Below are positions 34,292 to 43,517 of a DNA stretch of 64,000 nucleotides, piece by piece; within the stretch, counting starts at the first letter, position 1; the number at the start of each line of letters is the position of its first letter. This stretch comes from Pedobacter hiemivivus (lineage in GTDB: Bacteria; Bacteroidota; Bacteroidia; Sphingobacteriales; Sphingobacteriaceae), in contig NZ_SJSM01000003.1 in NCBI RefSeq assembly GCF_004331685.1, forward strand, positions 1 through 64,000, read 5' to 3'. The notes under the pieces are model-generated. The model was not told the origin of the DNA, did no database searches, and saw nothing but the letters and a program-made list of their open reading frames with translations. Made by a program: the position numbers and the translations under genes.

Positions 34292-35545
34292 TTATTCTTC
34301 GTATTTTTTGAAAATCACAGACGCGTTATGACCACCAAAACCAAATGTATTGCTCTGAGCAGCACGAATGGTGCGTTTTTGCGCCTTGTTAAACGTGAAA
34401 TTTAATTTTGAATCACACTCAGGATCATCAGTAAAGTGGTTTATTGTTGGCGGAACAATATCGTTTTGTACTGCAAGAATTGTAGCAATAGCTTCAACTG
34501 CACCTGCGGCACCCAATAAATGTCCTGTCATTGATTTTGTTGAACTGATGTTTAGTTTATAAGCATCTTCTCCAAATAAATCTACAATAGCCCTGCTTTC
34601 AGAGATATCACCTAACGGAGTAGAAGTTCCGTGAACGTTAATGTAATCGATGTCTGCAGTCGTTAATCCAGCATCATTTAAGGCATTTGTCATTACCATT
34701 CTTGCGCCTAATCCTTGCGGATGTGGGGCTGTAATATGGTTTGCATCTGCGCTCATTCCGCCGCCAACTAACTCAGCATAGATCTTAGCACCACGTTTTT
34801 TAGCATGTTCCAACTCTTCCAGAATAATGGTTCCAGCACCTTCACCGGCAACAAAGCCATCGCGGTCTAAGTCAAAAGGTCTTGAAGCTGTTGATGGATC
34901 ATCATTTCTTGTAGAAAGGGCGTGCATTGCATTAAATCCACCGATACCGGCTTCATTAATGATGGCTTCAGAACCACCGCTAATCACAACGTCACACATA
35001 TTCAAACGAATATAGTTGTAAGCATCAATCATGGCGTTTGTAGCTGAGGCACAAGCAGAAACGGTAGCGAAATTTGGTCCCCTTAACCCATATTTTATAG
35101 AAATATGGCCGGGAACAATGTCGATAATCACTTTTGGAATAAAGAACGGATTTATGCGTGGCGTACCATCACCTAAAAAGAAGTTCCTCATTTCCTCTTG
35201 AAATGTTTTAAATCCGCCAATACCAGATCCCCAAATTACACCAATACGATTGGTGTCGAGCTGTGAAAAATCGAAATTACCATCTTTAACAGCCTCATCT
35301 GTAGAGACTATCGCGTATTGGACAAATGGATCTAATTTACGAGCTTCCTTCTTATCCATGAAGTTCTCAGGATTGAAGTTTTTAAGCTCGCATGCAAATT
35401 TTGTCTTGAACTTTGAAGTATCAAAACTGGTAATAGGGCCGGCACCACTCACCCCATTAAGCAAACCACCCCAGAACTCTGGAACGGTATTACCAATTGG
35501 AGTGAGCGCACCTAACCCTGTAACTACTACTCTTTTTAATTCCAT
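34292..35545 (-). CDS. fabF: Beta-ketoacyl-ACP synthase II
   Basis: 417 residues, thiolase fold. Catalytic triad in TVSACASATNAM (Cys), NVHGTSTPLGD (His) and STKSMTGHLLGAAG (Lys/His). It elongates acyl-ACP with malonyl-ACP in fatty-acid synthesis. It starts 27 bp after the acpP stop and precedes rnc by 10 bp. Confidence 0.96.
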   Translation of the reverse strand: MELKRVVVTGLGALTPIGNTVPEFWGGLLNGVSGAGPITSFDTSKFKTKFACELKNFNPENFMDKKEARKLDPFVQYAIVSTDEAVKDGNFDFSQLDTNRIGVIWGSGIGGFKTFQEEMRNFFLGDGTPRINPFFIPKVIIDIVPGHISIKYGLRGPNFATVSACASATNAMIDAYNYIRLNMCDVVISGGSEAIINEAGIGGFNAMHALSTRNDDPSTASRPFDLDRDGFVAGEGAGTIILEELEHAKKRGAKIYAELVGGGMSADANHITAPHPQGLGARMVMTNALNDAGLTTADIDYINVHGTSTPLGDISESRAIVDLFGEDAYKLNISSTKSMTGHLLGAAGAVEAIATILAVQNDIVPPTINHFTDDPECDSKLNFTFNKAQKRTIRAAQSNTFGFGGHNASVIFKKYEE

Positions 35546-35572
35546 TTATACGGATTATACGGAAACCGTATT

Positions 35573-35809
35573 TTACTTAACGTTTTTCTCTAAGTAAGCA
35601 ATTGCTTGACCAACTGTACCAATAGTCTCAGCCTGATCATCAGGAATTGCTACGTTGAATTCTTTTTCAAACTCCATAATAAGTTCTACTGTATCTAGAG
35701 AATCCGCACCTAAGTCGTTAGTGAAAGAAGCTTCTGGTGTAACTTCGTTTTCATCCACACCTAATTTTTCAACGATAATAGCCTTAACTCTTGAAGCAAT
35801 ATCAGACAT
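35573..35809 (-). CDS. acpP: Acyl carrier protein
   Basis: 78-residue acidic four-helix protein. The phosphopantetheine attachment motif is [12 protein letters not shown] with Ser37. It carries acyl chains for FabF, encoded directly downstream. First gene of the acpP-fabF-rnc operon; divergent from the IPExxxVDY gene. Confidence 0.96.
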   Translation of the reverse strand: MSDIASRVKAIIVEKLGVDENEVTPEASFTNDLGADSLDTVELIMEFEKEFNVAIPDDQAETIGTVGQAIAYLEKNVK

Positions 35810-35966
35810 AATGTTATAATTTAATGGTTAAATAATTCAGTGCAAAGAAAAATAAATTATTACACATTTCAAATGTTTTTATTTCTCTCCCAATTTTAAT
35901 GTTTTTATTTTGAACATCAATGTAAAATTAGTTTTATAATTTCGTATTCCAGTAAAATATTCTGTT

Positions 35967-36386
35967 TTGAACAAAACTTACTTAAAACTATCGTTAGACC
36001 TCGATTTCGTATTAATTGCCATTACCGCATCTTTAAAGGATTATGTACTTTGTCATAAAATAAATACAAGCTTAAATTTTGGATTTGAGAAGATTGACGA
36101 CCATGAAGTTTACTTTAATATTGACGAAGAGCCCTTATCTTTTTCCAAATATTACTACTTTGTGGAGCAAGGAGAGATCGAATATTACATCGTAAACAAC
36201 CGAAATGCAGAAGGATTTTTAATTCCTGAGATGAAGAAAGTTGATTTTTTTATGATTATTCATCAGTATATTGATAAGGAAGATTTGAATTACATTATAT
36301 CTGGAATTAATAAACTTCCTGATATTCAGGTTGCTGCGCAGATTGATCCAGCTAAATTGAAGTCGAAAGAAAATTTGATAATGTAA
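35967..36386 (+). CDS. IPExxxVDY-family protein
   Basis: 139 residues. It contains LIPEMKKVDFF (about 85-95), the defining motif of this Bacteroidota-specific family, here with Phe in place of the last Tyr. It is conserved next to acpP and pyk across the phylum, but the function is unknown. No signal peptide; predicted cytoplasmic. It is 141 bp upstream of pyk, which has its own promoter. Confidence 0.85.
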   Translation: MNKTYLKLSLDLDFVLIAITASLKDYVLCHKINTSLNFGFEKIDDHEVYFNIDEEPLSFSKYYYFVEQGEIEYYIVNNRNAEGFLIPEMKKVDFFMIIHQYIDKEDLNYIISGINKLPDIQVAAQIDPAKLKSKENLIM

Positions 36387-36416
36387 ATTTTATGTTGAAG
36401 GTGTACAAAATACACT

Positions 36417-36424
36417 ATATTTGA
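36417..36424 (+). promoter_or_regulatory. Promoter -7 element for pyk
   Basis: TATATTTG matches TAnnTTTG exactly and a TTG lies at 36396-36398, 18 bp upstream. The leader to the pyk start codon would be about 95 nt. Confidence 0.55.
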
Positions 36425-36527
36425 TTTTACATAACCAAACAGATAACTTTAATAAATCAGACTGGCATCGGTTTTCTGTGTTGATAAACGCTCGTTTTGT
36501 TGGTCTGTAATAAATTTAAATAACTCA

Positions 36528-37958
36528 ATGAAACCATTTCATTCAAGAACAAAAATCGTAGCTACATTAGGCCCAGCCTCAGCTAAACCAGAAGTTTTAT
36601 ATAGTATGTTTAATGCGGGACTGGATGTATGCCGCTTGAACTTTTCTCATGGTTCACAAGCGGATCACCAGGAAGTTTTGGACACCATTCGTGCACTCAA
36701 TAAAAAACATAATTATAACGTCGGTATACTTGCTGATTTACAGGGTCCTAAGATTAGGATTGGTATGGTTAAGGATGGTGGTATTCAATTGGTAAACGGT
36801 GCTACAACCGTTATCACCACTAAAGAATGTATCGGTAATGAAGAACGCATTTATATCACTTATGAAAGCTTTCCGAAGGACGTTAAAGCTGGTGAGATTA
36901 TCTTACTAGATGACGGTAAATTGCAGATGAGAGTTATTGAAACTAATCTTGTTGATGAGGTTTTATGTGAAATTGTTCACGGTGGAATCTTGACTTCAAG
37001 AAAGGGTGTGAACTTGCCAAATACTAAGGTTTCTATTCCTTCTCTTACAGCAGAAGATCGTAATAATTTAGAGTTTGTTCTCGAAAACGATGTAGAATGG
37101 ATCGGTCTTTCTTTTGTACGTAACGCTGAGGATATTATAGAATTAAAAGATATCATCAAACAACGAGGTAAAACAGCTCGCGTAATTGCCAAGATTGAAA
37201 AACCTGAAGCAATTGCAAACATTGATGAGATTATTGCAGTTTCTGACGGTATTATGGTTGCCCGTGGTGATCTAGGTGTTGAAATGCCAATGGAAGAAGT
37301 GCCTTTGTTGCAAAAAATGATTGTGCAAAAATGTCGCGCGGCTTCTAAACCGGTAATTGTGGCTACACAGATGCTAGAAAGTATGATCACTACACCAAGG
37401 CCAACACGTGCTGAAGTGAATGATGTGGCTAACTCTGTATTGGATGGTGCTGATGCAGTAATGCTAAGCGGTGAGACCTCTGTAGGTGAGTTTCCATTGA
37501 TCGTAATCGAAACTATGCAGAAAATCATCCAAAATATTGAACATAATAACTATCCTTTCCACCCTGAAAAATTCTTGAAGCATAAAGCTGATAGCTTTTT
37601 AAGTGATGCGGTTTGTGATACAGCTTGTTTCCTGGCTAAACAAACAAATGCTGCTGGTATCGTTTCGATGACATTGAGCGGCTATACAGCGTTTCAGATC
37701 TCTAGTCACCGACCAAAAGCACTTACTTACATCTTTACAAGTAACAGAAGTTTACTAAATAGCCTAAGTTTATTATGGGGTGTTCAAGGCTTTTATTATG
37801 ATAAATTTGAAAGTACTGATGAAACTATTCAGGATGTAAATGACTTGCTTAAAGCGAATAAATTGATTAAAGCTGGTGATGTGATCATCAATACTGCAGC
37901 AATACCAATGGAAGCTAAAGGCAAAACGAATATGATTAAAGTTTCTGTTATTGAGTAA
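36528..37958 (+). CDS. pyk: Pyruvate kinase
   Basis: 476 residues. Substrate and metal motifs: RTKIVATLGPAS (6-17), CRLNFSHGSQADH, the active-site lysine region ARVIAKIEKPEAIANIDEI, and VARGDLGVEMPMEEVP. It converts phosphoenolpyruvate and ADP to pyruvate and ATP, the last step of glycolysis. The C-terminal effector domain is present. It is followed by tRNA-Ser. Confidence 0.96.
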   Translation: MKPFHSRTKIVATLGPASAKPEVLYSMFNAGLDVCRLNFSHGSQADHQEVLDTIRALNKKHNYNVGILADLQGPKIRIGMVKDGGIQLVNGATTVITTKECIGNEERIYITYESFPKDVKAGEIILLDDGKLQMRVIETNLVDEVLCEIVHGGILTSRKGVNLPNTKVSIPSLTAEDRNNLEFVLENDVEWIGLSFVRNAEDIIELKDIIKQRGKTARVIAKIEKPEAIANIDEIIAVSDGIMVARGDLGVEMPMEEVPLLQKMIVQKCRAASKPVIVATQMLESMITTPRPTRAEVNDVANSVLDGADAVMLSGETSVGEFPLIVIETMQKIIQNIEHNNYPFHPEKFLKHKADSFLSDAVCDTACFLAKQTNAAGIVSMTLSGYTAFQISSHRPKALTYIFTSNRSLLNSLSLLWGVQGFYYDKFESTDETIQDVNDLLKANKLIKAGDVIINTAAIPMEAKGKTNMIKVSVIE

Positions 37959-37984
37959 TATTCCTTAGCATTCAAAAATTTTTC

Positions 37985-37992
37985 TACTTTTG
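37985..37992 (+). promoter_or_regulatory. Promoter -7 element for tRNA-Ser
   Basis: TACTTTTG matches TAnnTTTG exactly, 13 bp before the mature tRNA 5' end, a normal distance for a tRNA transcript. Confidence 0.5.
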
Positions 37993-38005
37993 CAATCCGC
38001 AAAAC

Positions 38006-38093
38006 GGAGAGTTGTCCGAGCGGTCGAAGGAGCACGCCTGGAAAGTGTGTATACCTCACAAGGGTATCGAGAGTTCGAATCTCTCACTCTCCG
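38006..38093 (+). tRNA. tRNA-Ser (anticodon GGA)
   Basis: 88 nt. Acceptor stem GGAGAGT (38006-38012) pairs with ACTCTCC (38086-38092), followed by the serine discriminator G. Anticodon stem CACGC/GTGTG encloses the loop CTGGAAA with anticodon GGA at 38040-38042. A long variable arm, as expected for class II tRNA, precedes the T-loop GAGTTCGAATCTC. CCA is not encoded. Reads UCC and UCU codons. Confidence 0.96.
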
Positions 38094-38103
38094 CTGAATG
38101 ATT

Positions 38104-38128
38104 AAAAGCCCAACATTGTTGGGCTTTT
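38104..38128 (+). terminator. Terminator after tRNA-Ser
   Basis: 11-bp stem AAAAGCCCAAC / GTTGGGCTTTT with a 3-nt loop ATT, ending in TTTT, 10 bp after the tRNA. Confidence 0.8.
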
Positions 38129-38423
38129 GTTGTTTTAAGGCTTGCTATCGGGTTTGCTAAATGCTGTGTCATTGAGTGCACAAGGTATAGAGGCTTCTAA
38201 AGAAGTTCTCCATTCTTACCTTTTCTGTGAGTAGCCGTGATGCGGTTAATGACAATAATTTTTTGGTGAACTATGTGATCAACAAAAAGTAGTTGGGATA
38301 TCCGAGCGGATGGGGGATGCATAATTAAAAAGGATCTAGGGCTTGGTTTGAGGCTCTCTTACAGCGAATCTAAAGATAAACAATACAATTTAACGGAATG
38401 ACGGTACTTTGGTCGCTACGATC
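38129..38423 (+). pseudogene. Intergenic gap with possible coding remnant
   Basis: About 295 bp with no intact gene. The plus-strand frame ending in a stop near 38400 reads LGLGLRLSYSESKDKQYN, and an earlier piece reads VNDNNFLVNYVINKK before a stop. These look like fragments of a decayed protein-coding gene, possibly an outer-membrane or secreted protein. The parent could not be identified, and chance is not excluded. Confidence 0.25.
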
Positions 38424-39023
38424 TTATTTCCAGCTGTCGAATTCTTTTTTAGCGAATGCTCTTGCGGTAGTAGGGTCAATGTTACCTGCAATGGTAAGAA
38501 AGGCTTTTGATGGAGTAATGCTTTTTTCGTAAAAGGCTTGTACATCTTTTAGTGTTAATTGCGCTAAGGATGCTTCATTTACGGATACTGGATAATAACG
38601 ATCCTGAGCTTTCAAATGCTCAATTATAGTTTGCTTTGCTTTATCAAGAGAAGATTGATTTAAAGCAGGCGTTTTTATAGACCCAGACATTACGGATAGT
38701 GCTTTGTTAAAATCTGTAGCTAATGATGCCAGATTGCCACCTTTGTCATCGAAACTTATTCCTGTTTCAGCTTCGCTTGCAGTTTCGTTTAACATCAGGT
38801 TTAATATGTTTTGGGCTGGAGCATTATTTTCATCCACCGTTTCGTTGTCAACAGTAAAGCTCGAGTAAATTTTATCTGTTCCGGTGTTCTCTGCAACAAT
38901 AACCGTCATGCCATTGCTTAATTTAAAGCTTACGGGGTTATTCATTGTTGAGGATTGTGCCTGAACGAATTGGGTGGCAAATAATGCAATTGTTGCAATA
39001 AATAATTTTTTAGTAGTTAGCAT
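38424..39023 (-). CDS. Shortened M16 (insulinase)-like secreted protein without HxxEH
   Basis: 199 residues with a signal peptide (LFIATIALFATQFVQAQ). The mature protein starts like an M16 metallopeptidase (VSFKLSNGMTVIVAENTG) and ends like the close of an M16 half-domain (ITPSKAFLTIAGNIDPTTA). The zinc motif HxxEH and the following ligand are absent: the expected region is replaced by NNAPAQNILNLMLNET. Typical members have 400 or more residues. It is therefore probably non-catalytic, perhaps a partner subunit or a decayed enzyme. Start ATG at 39023. No M16 partner is in the window. Confidence 0.7.
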   Translation of the reverse strand: MLTTKKLFIATIALFATQFVQAQSSTMNNPVSFKLSNGMTVIVAENTGTDKIYSSFTVDNETVDENNAPAQNILNLMLNETASEAETGISFDDKGGNLASLATDFNKALSVMSGSIKTPALNQSSLDKAKQTIIEHLKAQDRYYPVSVNEASLAQLTLKDVQAFYEKSITPSKAFLTIAGNIDPTTARAFAKKEFDSWK

Positions 39024-39205
39024 CGCGGGTAGTATTTGTTAAAATGATGAGTTAAAGTTACATTAGGTATTTGGCCCTTGAAATGAAGAATAGGCAGAAA
39101 GGCAGATGGGCCCGATGAAATGCATTTTCGTCGTGTTCATTTTGTTCATTGATGTGACGTTCTGCGTATTATACCTATTTTTAGCGCAATCATTCTCCAT
39201 ACTAA

Positions 39206-39901
39206 ATGAACTGCTTAATTGTTGATGACAATATTATAGCGTTAACTATCATTAAAAAACTAATCAGCCTGGACGCTACACTTTCTGTGGTGGGAGAGTG
39301 CTTTAGTGCGATTGAAGCTTATGAGCAAATCCAGCTAAATGAGATAGATATTTTGTTTCTGGATATAGAAATGCCAGATATGAATGGCATAGAGTTGGTT
39401 AAATGCCTGGGTGAGAAGCGACCTATGGTTATTATTACTACTTCTACAACAGATTACGCTGCGGAAGCCTTTGATCTCAATGTCGTAGATTTTTTGATAA
39501 AACCAGTTAGGCCTGCCCGGTTTTTGATGGCGGTAGAAAAAGCCCGAAAGATAATGGTGGTAAAAAGTCTGGCCTTGCCAGATCAAGCAGATGAATTTGT
39601 ATTTATACGGGAATCTAACGTGGTTCGTCGATTAAAAATAAGCGATATTTTATATATGGAGGCCAGGGGTGATTATGTTAAAATCAACGTCCCTGGCCAT
39701 ACTTATGCTATCCACTCTTCATTAAAATCGGTAGCAGAAAAGCTATCCAAAAACACCTTTTTAAGGGTTCATCGCTCATTTGTTGTCAATGTAAGCAAGA
39801 TTGATACGGTGGAGGGTGGAATGCTTGTCATTAACCAAAATATCGTACCGGTGTCTGATGCTTACAGAGCTGTCTTGTATAATCGAATGTTGTTCCTTTA
39901 A
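39206..39901 (+). CDS. LytTR-family response regulator
   Basis: 231 residues. The receiver domain (1-118) has the acidic pair at DD (7-8), the phospho-acceptor Asp53 in LFLDIEMPDMNG and the switch/lysine region FLIKPVRP. The LytTR DNA-binding domain spans about 130-228 (IRESNVVRRLKISDILYMEA, YAIHSSLK, RVHRSFVVN). The cognate LytS/histidine-kinase gene normally found beside it is absent, so this is an orphan regulator here. Its targets are unknown; the convergent gene is glpF. Confidence 0.9.
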   Translation: MNCLIVDDNIIALTIIKKLISLDATLSVVGECFSAIEAYEQIQLNEIDILFLDIEMPDMNGIELVKCLGEKRPMVIITTSTTDYAAEAFDLNVVDFLIKPVRPARFLMAVEKARKIMVVKSLALPDQADEFVFIRESNVVRRLKISDILYMEARGDYVKINVPGHTYAIHSSLKSVAEKLSKNTFLRVHRSFVVNVSKIDTVEGGMLVINQNIVPVSDAYRAVLYNRMLFL

Positions 39902-39908
39902 TGATTGG

Positions 39909-40640
39909 CTATATTTTTATCCATAAATAAAACACAGCGGCCAATGTAGCGCCTACAATAGGTCCAATAACAGGGATCCATGAATATCCCCAATTGTTGC
40001 CCCCTTTTCCTGCTACAGGCAATATCGCGTGCATAATTCTTGGCCCAAGATCCCTTGCAGGATTGATGGCGTACCCAGTAGTGCCACCAAGAGACAAACC
40101 GATTACCCAAACCAAAAAGGTTACTGGTAATGCACCAATGGAGCCTAATCCAATTGGATTCTTATCTGCACCCATTTCTGCACCTGTGAAGTGGAATATA
40201 ACAAAGATCAGGACAAAAGTTCCGATGATCTCACTGATCAGGTTGGAAACCGTATTAGGGATGGCGGGCGCCGTGCAGAAAGTGGCGTGCTTTGCTCCCT
40301 TATCTTCTGTACCCGCATAGAAGTCCTTAAACAGCAACCAAACCAGGAAGGAGCCCAGCATGGCACCGATAAACTGTGCTGCGATATAGGTCGGGGCATC
40401 CGCCCAGCTAAATTTTCCGGCTACAGCCAGACCGATGGTTACGGCAGGGTTTAGGTGGGCGCCACTGTATGGGGCGGCGATAACCACGCCTACAAATACC
40501 GCAAGGGCCCAGGCGGTAGTGATCACCATCCATCCGGCATTATTCCCTTTGGTTCCTTTCAAAACCACGTTGGCAACAACTCCGTTGCCCAATAAAATCA
40601 TAAACATAGTGCCAATAATTTCGGCTGCAAATGGAGACAT
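39909..40640 (-). CDS. glpF: MIP-family glycerol facilitator
   Basis: 243 residues, six hydrophobic membrane spans. The two pore motifs are HLNPAVT (NPA at 64-66) and INPARDLGPR (NPA at 193-195). The Asp197 after Arg196 and an insertion in the C-terminal half are typical of glycerol-conducting aquaglyceroporins rather than water channels. It lies in the inner membrane and is 29 bp downstream of glpK on the same strand, forming a glycerol uptake operon. glpD and glpR are not in the window. Confidence 0.92.
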   Translation of the reverse strand: MSPFAAEIIGTMFMILLGNGVVANVVLKGTKGNNAGWMVITTAWALAVFVGVVIAAPYSGAHLNPAVTIGLAVAGKFSWADAPTYIAAQFIGAMLGSFLVWLLFKDFYAGTEDKGAKHATFCTAPAIPNTVSNLISEIIGTFVLIFVIFHFTGAEMGADKNPIGLGSIGALPVTFLVWVIGLSLGGTTGYAINPARDLGPRIMHAILPVAGKGGNNWGYSWIPVIGPIVGATLAAVFYLWIKI

Positions 40641-40669
40641 ATGGATTAAGTTTATTGTGTTTAAATATC

Positions 40670-42160
40670 TTAGTTTTCGGCAGCAGCTTTTGCAGCTTTT
40701 ACAGCTTTGTTCCAGCCTTTAATTCGTTCAGGAATGTGATCCGTTTTTCCAGCATTGAAATTTTTGTCAATTTTCCATTGTCCGCTAATGTCGTCCATAC
40801 TATCCCAATATCCAACAGCCAGTCCCGCTAGATAAGCTGCGCCTAATGCGGTTACTTCGGTTACTTTTGGTCGGATTACAGTTGTGTCAAGTAAGTCGGC
40901 CTGGAACTGCATTAACATATCATTTGCCGTGGCACCACCGTCTACCCTTAATTCTTTAATGCTGTGCCCCGAGTCGGCCTCCATCGCTTTAAGTACTTCC
41001 ATTGTTTGAAAAGCTATACTTTCTACCGCCGCCCTTGCCAGGTGTGAGGCCGTTGTGCCCCGAGTAATGCCGGTTATAGTCCCACGTGCATCCTGATCCC
41101 AATGCGGGGCTCCAAGTCCGGCAAATGCAGGTACCAGGTATACTCCTCCAGTGTCTGGAACTTTAAGCGCCAGTTCTTCTACTTCGGCAGATGTTTTGAT
41201 AATACCCAAGCCATCTCTTAGCCATTGTACAACTGCACCACCAATAAAAATACTGCCTTCTAAGGCATACTGTACTTTTCCGTTTATTTTCCAAGCGATA
41301 GTAGTTACCAGATTGTTTTGTGAAACGATGGGTTTATCACCAATATTCATTAGCATAAAACAACCCGTTCCGTAGGTGTTTTTCACCATTCCTACCTGCG
41401 TGCACATTTGCCCGAATAAGGCTGCTTGCTGATCGCCAGCAATTCCCGCAATAGGAATTTTTGCAGCAAGTACATTGCCGGTGGTTTCTCCGTAAACCTC
41501 GCTGGATGATTTAACTTCTGGAAGGATATTTCTTGGAATATCAAAAAGATCCAGTAATTCCTGATCCCAATCCAAGGTGTGAATGTTGTATATCATTGTT
41601 CTTGATGCATTACTGACATCAGTTACGTGTACTCTTCCGTCGGTTAGGTTCCATATCAACCAGGAGTCGATAGTTCCAAACGCGATGTCTCCAGCAGCAG
41701 CTTTTTCTCTAGCCCCCGGTACATTGTCAAGAATCCATTTGATTTTGGTGGCAGAAAAATAAGCATCTAAAATAAGGCCTGTTTTTTCTTGTATATTTTT
41801 AGCCATTCCCTTGGCTTTAAGCTCATCGCAATAACCAGATGTGCGCCTGTCTTGCCATACAATGGCATTGTACAAAGGTTCTCCAGTTTTTCTATCCCAT
41901 AATACAGTGGTTTCACGCTGATTGGTAATGCCTATTGCAGCAATATTGGTCGGTGTAATGCCTGCTTTTACTATCGCTTCTGTTGCTACAGAAATTTGAC
42001 TGGTCCAGATTTCACTGGCGTTATGCTCTACCCATCCTGGTTGAGGATAGATTTGTTCAAATTCCTTTTGTGCGATGGAAACAATGCTTCCTTCCTTATT
42101 AAATACAATCGCCCTTGAACTTGTGGTTCCCTGATCAAAGGATAAAATAAATTTGCTCAT
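40670..42160 (-). CDS. glpK: Glycerol kinase
   Basis: 496-residue FGGY-family kinase. ATP-binding motif [13 protein letters not shown] (8-20); glycerol-binding and hinge segments [16 protein letters not shown] and [14 protein letters not shown]; the C-terminal signature [13 protein letters not shown]. It phosphorylates glycerol, trapping it after entry through GlpF. First gene of glpK-glpF. Confidence 0.96.
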   Translation of the reverse strand: MSKFILSFDQGTTSSRAIVFNKEGSIVSIAQKEFEQIYPQPGWVEHNASEIWTSQISVATEAIVKAGITPTNIAAIGITNQRETTVLWDRKTGEPLYNAIVWQDRRTSGYCDELKAKGMAKNIQEKTGLILDAYFSATKIKWILDNVPGAREKAAAGDIAFGTIDSWLIWNLTDGRVHVTDVSNASRTMIYNIHTLDWDQELLDLFDIPRNILPEVKSSSEVYGETTGNVLAAKIPIAGIAGDQQAALFGQMCTQVGMVKNTYGTGCFMLMNIGDKPIVSQNNLVTTIAWKINGKVQYALEGSIFIGGAVVQWLRDGLGIIKTSAEVEELALKVPDTGGVYLVPAFAGLGAPHWDQDARGTITGITRGTTASHLARAAVESIAFQTMEVLKAMEADSGHSIKELRVDGGATANDMLMQFQADLLDTTVIRPKVTEVTALGAAYLAGLAVGYWDSMDDISGQWKIDKNFNAGKTDHIPERIKGWNKAVKAAKAAAEN

Positions 42161-42245
42161 AATTTATAATTACAATGATGTGTAATAAAACGTAAGTATA
42201 AACAATCATTATCGAAAGTAAAAGACGCAATTTGAAATTATAAAA

Positions 42246-42271
42246 AAAAGCATCCCGTATGGAATGCTTTT
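42246..42271. terminator. Hairpin downstream of the small minus-strand ORF
   Basis: AAAAGCAT and ATGCTTTT arms with a short CG-containing centre, ending in T4 in both directions. It is placed to end the transcript of the small ORF at 42313-42489. Confidence 0.6.
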
Positions 42272-42312
42272 CTGGATTAACAGGGAATAGTTATCCTCCT
42301 TTAAATAAAACC

Positions 42313-42489
42313 TTAATGACCTTCGCGTTTGCGTTGGTTATCTCTGTTGGAGGTTTGGTCGGAACGCTGACCCCCTCCGTTTGAAATGCCTTGCTGTTTC
42401 TTGTCTTGTTTTGTACTGTGGAACATTCGATCGGATGTTGTTTTACCTTGATCACTTCCACTGTGCTTTTGTGTGGGTTGATTTTTCAT
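42313..42489 (-). CDS. Small hydrophilic protein, 58 residues
   Basis: A complete minus-strand frame from ATG (42489) to TAA. The product is extremely hydrophilic: Lys, Gln, Ser, Gly, Asp and Arg make up most of it, with no Cys and almost no hydrophobic residues (MKNQPTQKHSGSDQGK at the start, RDNQRKREGH at the end). It is probably disordered, like small stress-associated proteins, but no family is recognised. Hairpins lie on both sides, which supports a real transcript. It could also be non-coding. Confidence 0.5.
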   Translation of the reverse strand: MKNQPTQKHSGSDQGKTTSDRMFHSTKQDKKQQGISNGGGQRSDQTSNRDNQRKREGH

Positions 42490-42549
42490 AGTAATGAATG
42501 ATAATATGAATACTACACTTATAACAAAATAGGCAATGATATGTTTTGT

Positions 42550-42594
42550 AAAAAAGGCGCCTTTACCATGAGTGATGATAAAGGCGCCTTTTTT
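42550..42594. terminator. Bidirectional terminator near the porin gene
   Basis: Perfect 16-bp inverted repeat (AAAAAAGGCGCCTTTA and complement) with a 13-nt loop, ending in T6 on both strands. It lies 14 bp beyond the porin stop codon. Confidence 0.85.
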
Positions 42595-42607
42595 TATGAG
42601 CGTAAAA

Positions 42608-43222
42608 TTAGAATTTCACACCGAAACCTAGAGAGAAGACCTGATTTTTAAACTCAGGAGTTTCATTTGAGCCATCTTCGTTGTTTTTCTGGAAATCTAA
42701 GGCGTAACGACCATGGATATCGATCTTATTGTTGATGTCATATCTAAAGCCAATAAGTCCGCCGACAAGACTCTTTTTAAATCGATCAGATTTGTCTTCA
42801 ATGATCTCCTGCTCTACAGTCCCTATACCATTCTCAAATTTATTCTTTGTAGAAAGTAAGAAGGACACTTGTGGACCTACTACTAGGTTTAAGCCACTTC
42901 CACCAAGATTAATACTGGCTAAAATTGGAATATCGATGAAACTGGTTGTTGTTGTGTAGTCCCCAAATGTAGTTTCAGCTTTGTATCCTTTGGTCGAATA
43001 AAGTAATTCAGGCGTAAATGCTAAACCTTTAATCAGGTTGATATCTAAAGTGACACCTGCATTAAAACCAGGATTTACTTTTGTTTTAAAATCGTTGTTA
43101 CCATCATCTTTGATAATGTTTGGAAGGTTTAAACCTGCTTTTACTCCCAATCTAATTGGGGCTTGTGCATTGGCAGCACCTGCTGCAAATAGGCCTAGAG
43201 CCAAAATGATTAACTTTTTCAT
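42608..43222 (-). CDS. Porin-family outer-membrane beta-barrel protein
   Basis: 204 residues. Signal peptide MKKLIILALGLFAAGAANAQ with AxA-type cleavage. The mature part has alternating polar/hydrophobic strands and ends in a beta-strand with terminal Phe (VFSLGFGVKF), typical for outer-membrane insertion. It fits the PorT/OMP beta-barrel group frequent in Bacteroidota (about 8 strands). The cargo or ligand is unknown. It is divergent from the GH3 gene, and a perfect 24-bp palindrome lies between them. Confidence 0.85.
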   Translation of the reverse strand: MKKLIILALGLFAAGAANAQAPIRLGVKAGLNLPNIIKDDGNNDFKTKVNPGFNAGVTLDINLIKGLAFTPELLYSTKGYKAETTFGDYTTTTSFIDIPILASINLGGSGLNLVVGPQVSFLLSTKNKFENGIGTVEQEIIEDKSDRFKKSLVGGLIGFRYDINNKIDIHGRYALDFQKNNEDGSNETPEFKNQVFSLGFGVKF

Positions 43223-43386
43223 AATTATGTGTTTTTAATACACCAGTAGTTGAAAGAAATGTGCCAACTTTATATGGGTAGAATATTTTTTTCTTATAAA
43301 TGGCCCTAAACGGTATGTATAGCTGTTAATTAGCCGATTTAATTCAACTCGATCATCAATGATGAGCATAGAGTTATTGACTTTCA

Positions 43387-43410
43387 CATTGTATCAAATT
43401 TGATACAATG
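43387..43410. promoter_or_regulatory. Perfect 24-bp palindrome in divergent porin/GH3 region
   Basis: Twelve bases CATTGTATCAAA followed directly by their reverse complement, with no spacer. It lies 165 bp from the porin start and 108 bp from the GH3 start. It has no T-run on either side, so an operator is more likely than a terminator. Confidence 0.55.
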
Positions 43411-43486
43411 TATGGTGGGCTTCAAAATTCCTGGGGTATTCTCTTTATACATGATTGCTCAAATCCATTAAAATGGAACTTTTGCT

Positions 43487-43494
43487 TAACTTTG
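43487..43494 (+). promoter_or_regulatory. Promoter -7 element for the GH3 gene
   Basis: TAACTTTG matches TAnnTTTG exactly, 23 bp before the start codon. Confidence 0.45.
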
Positions 43495-43517
43495 AAGTTT
43501 AACCAATTGTTATACAA

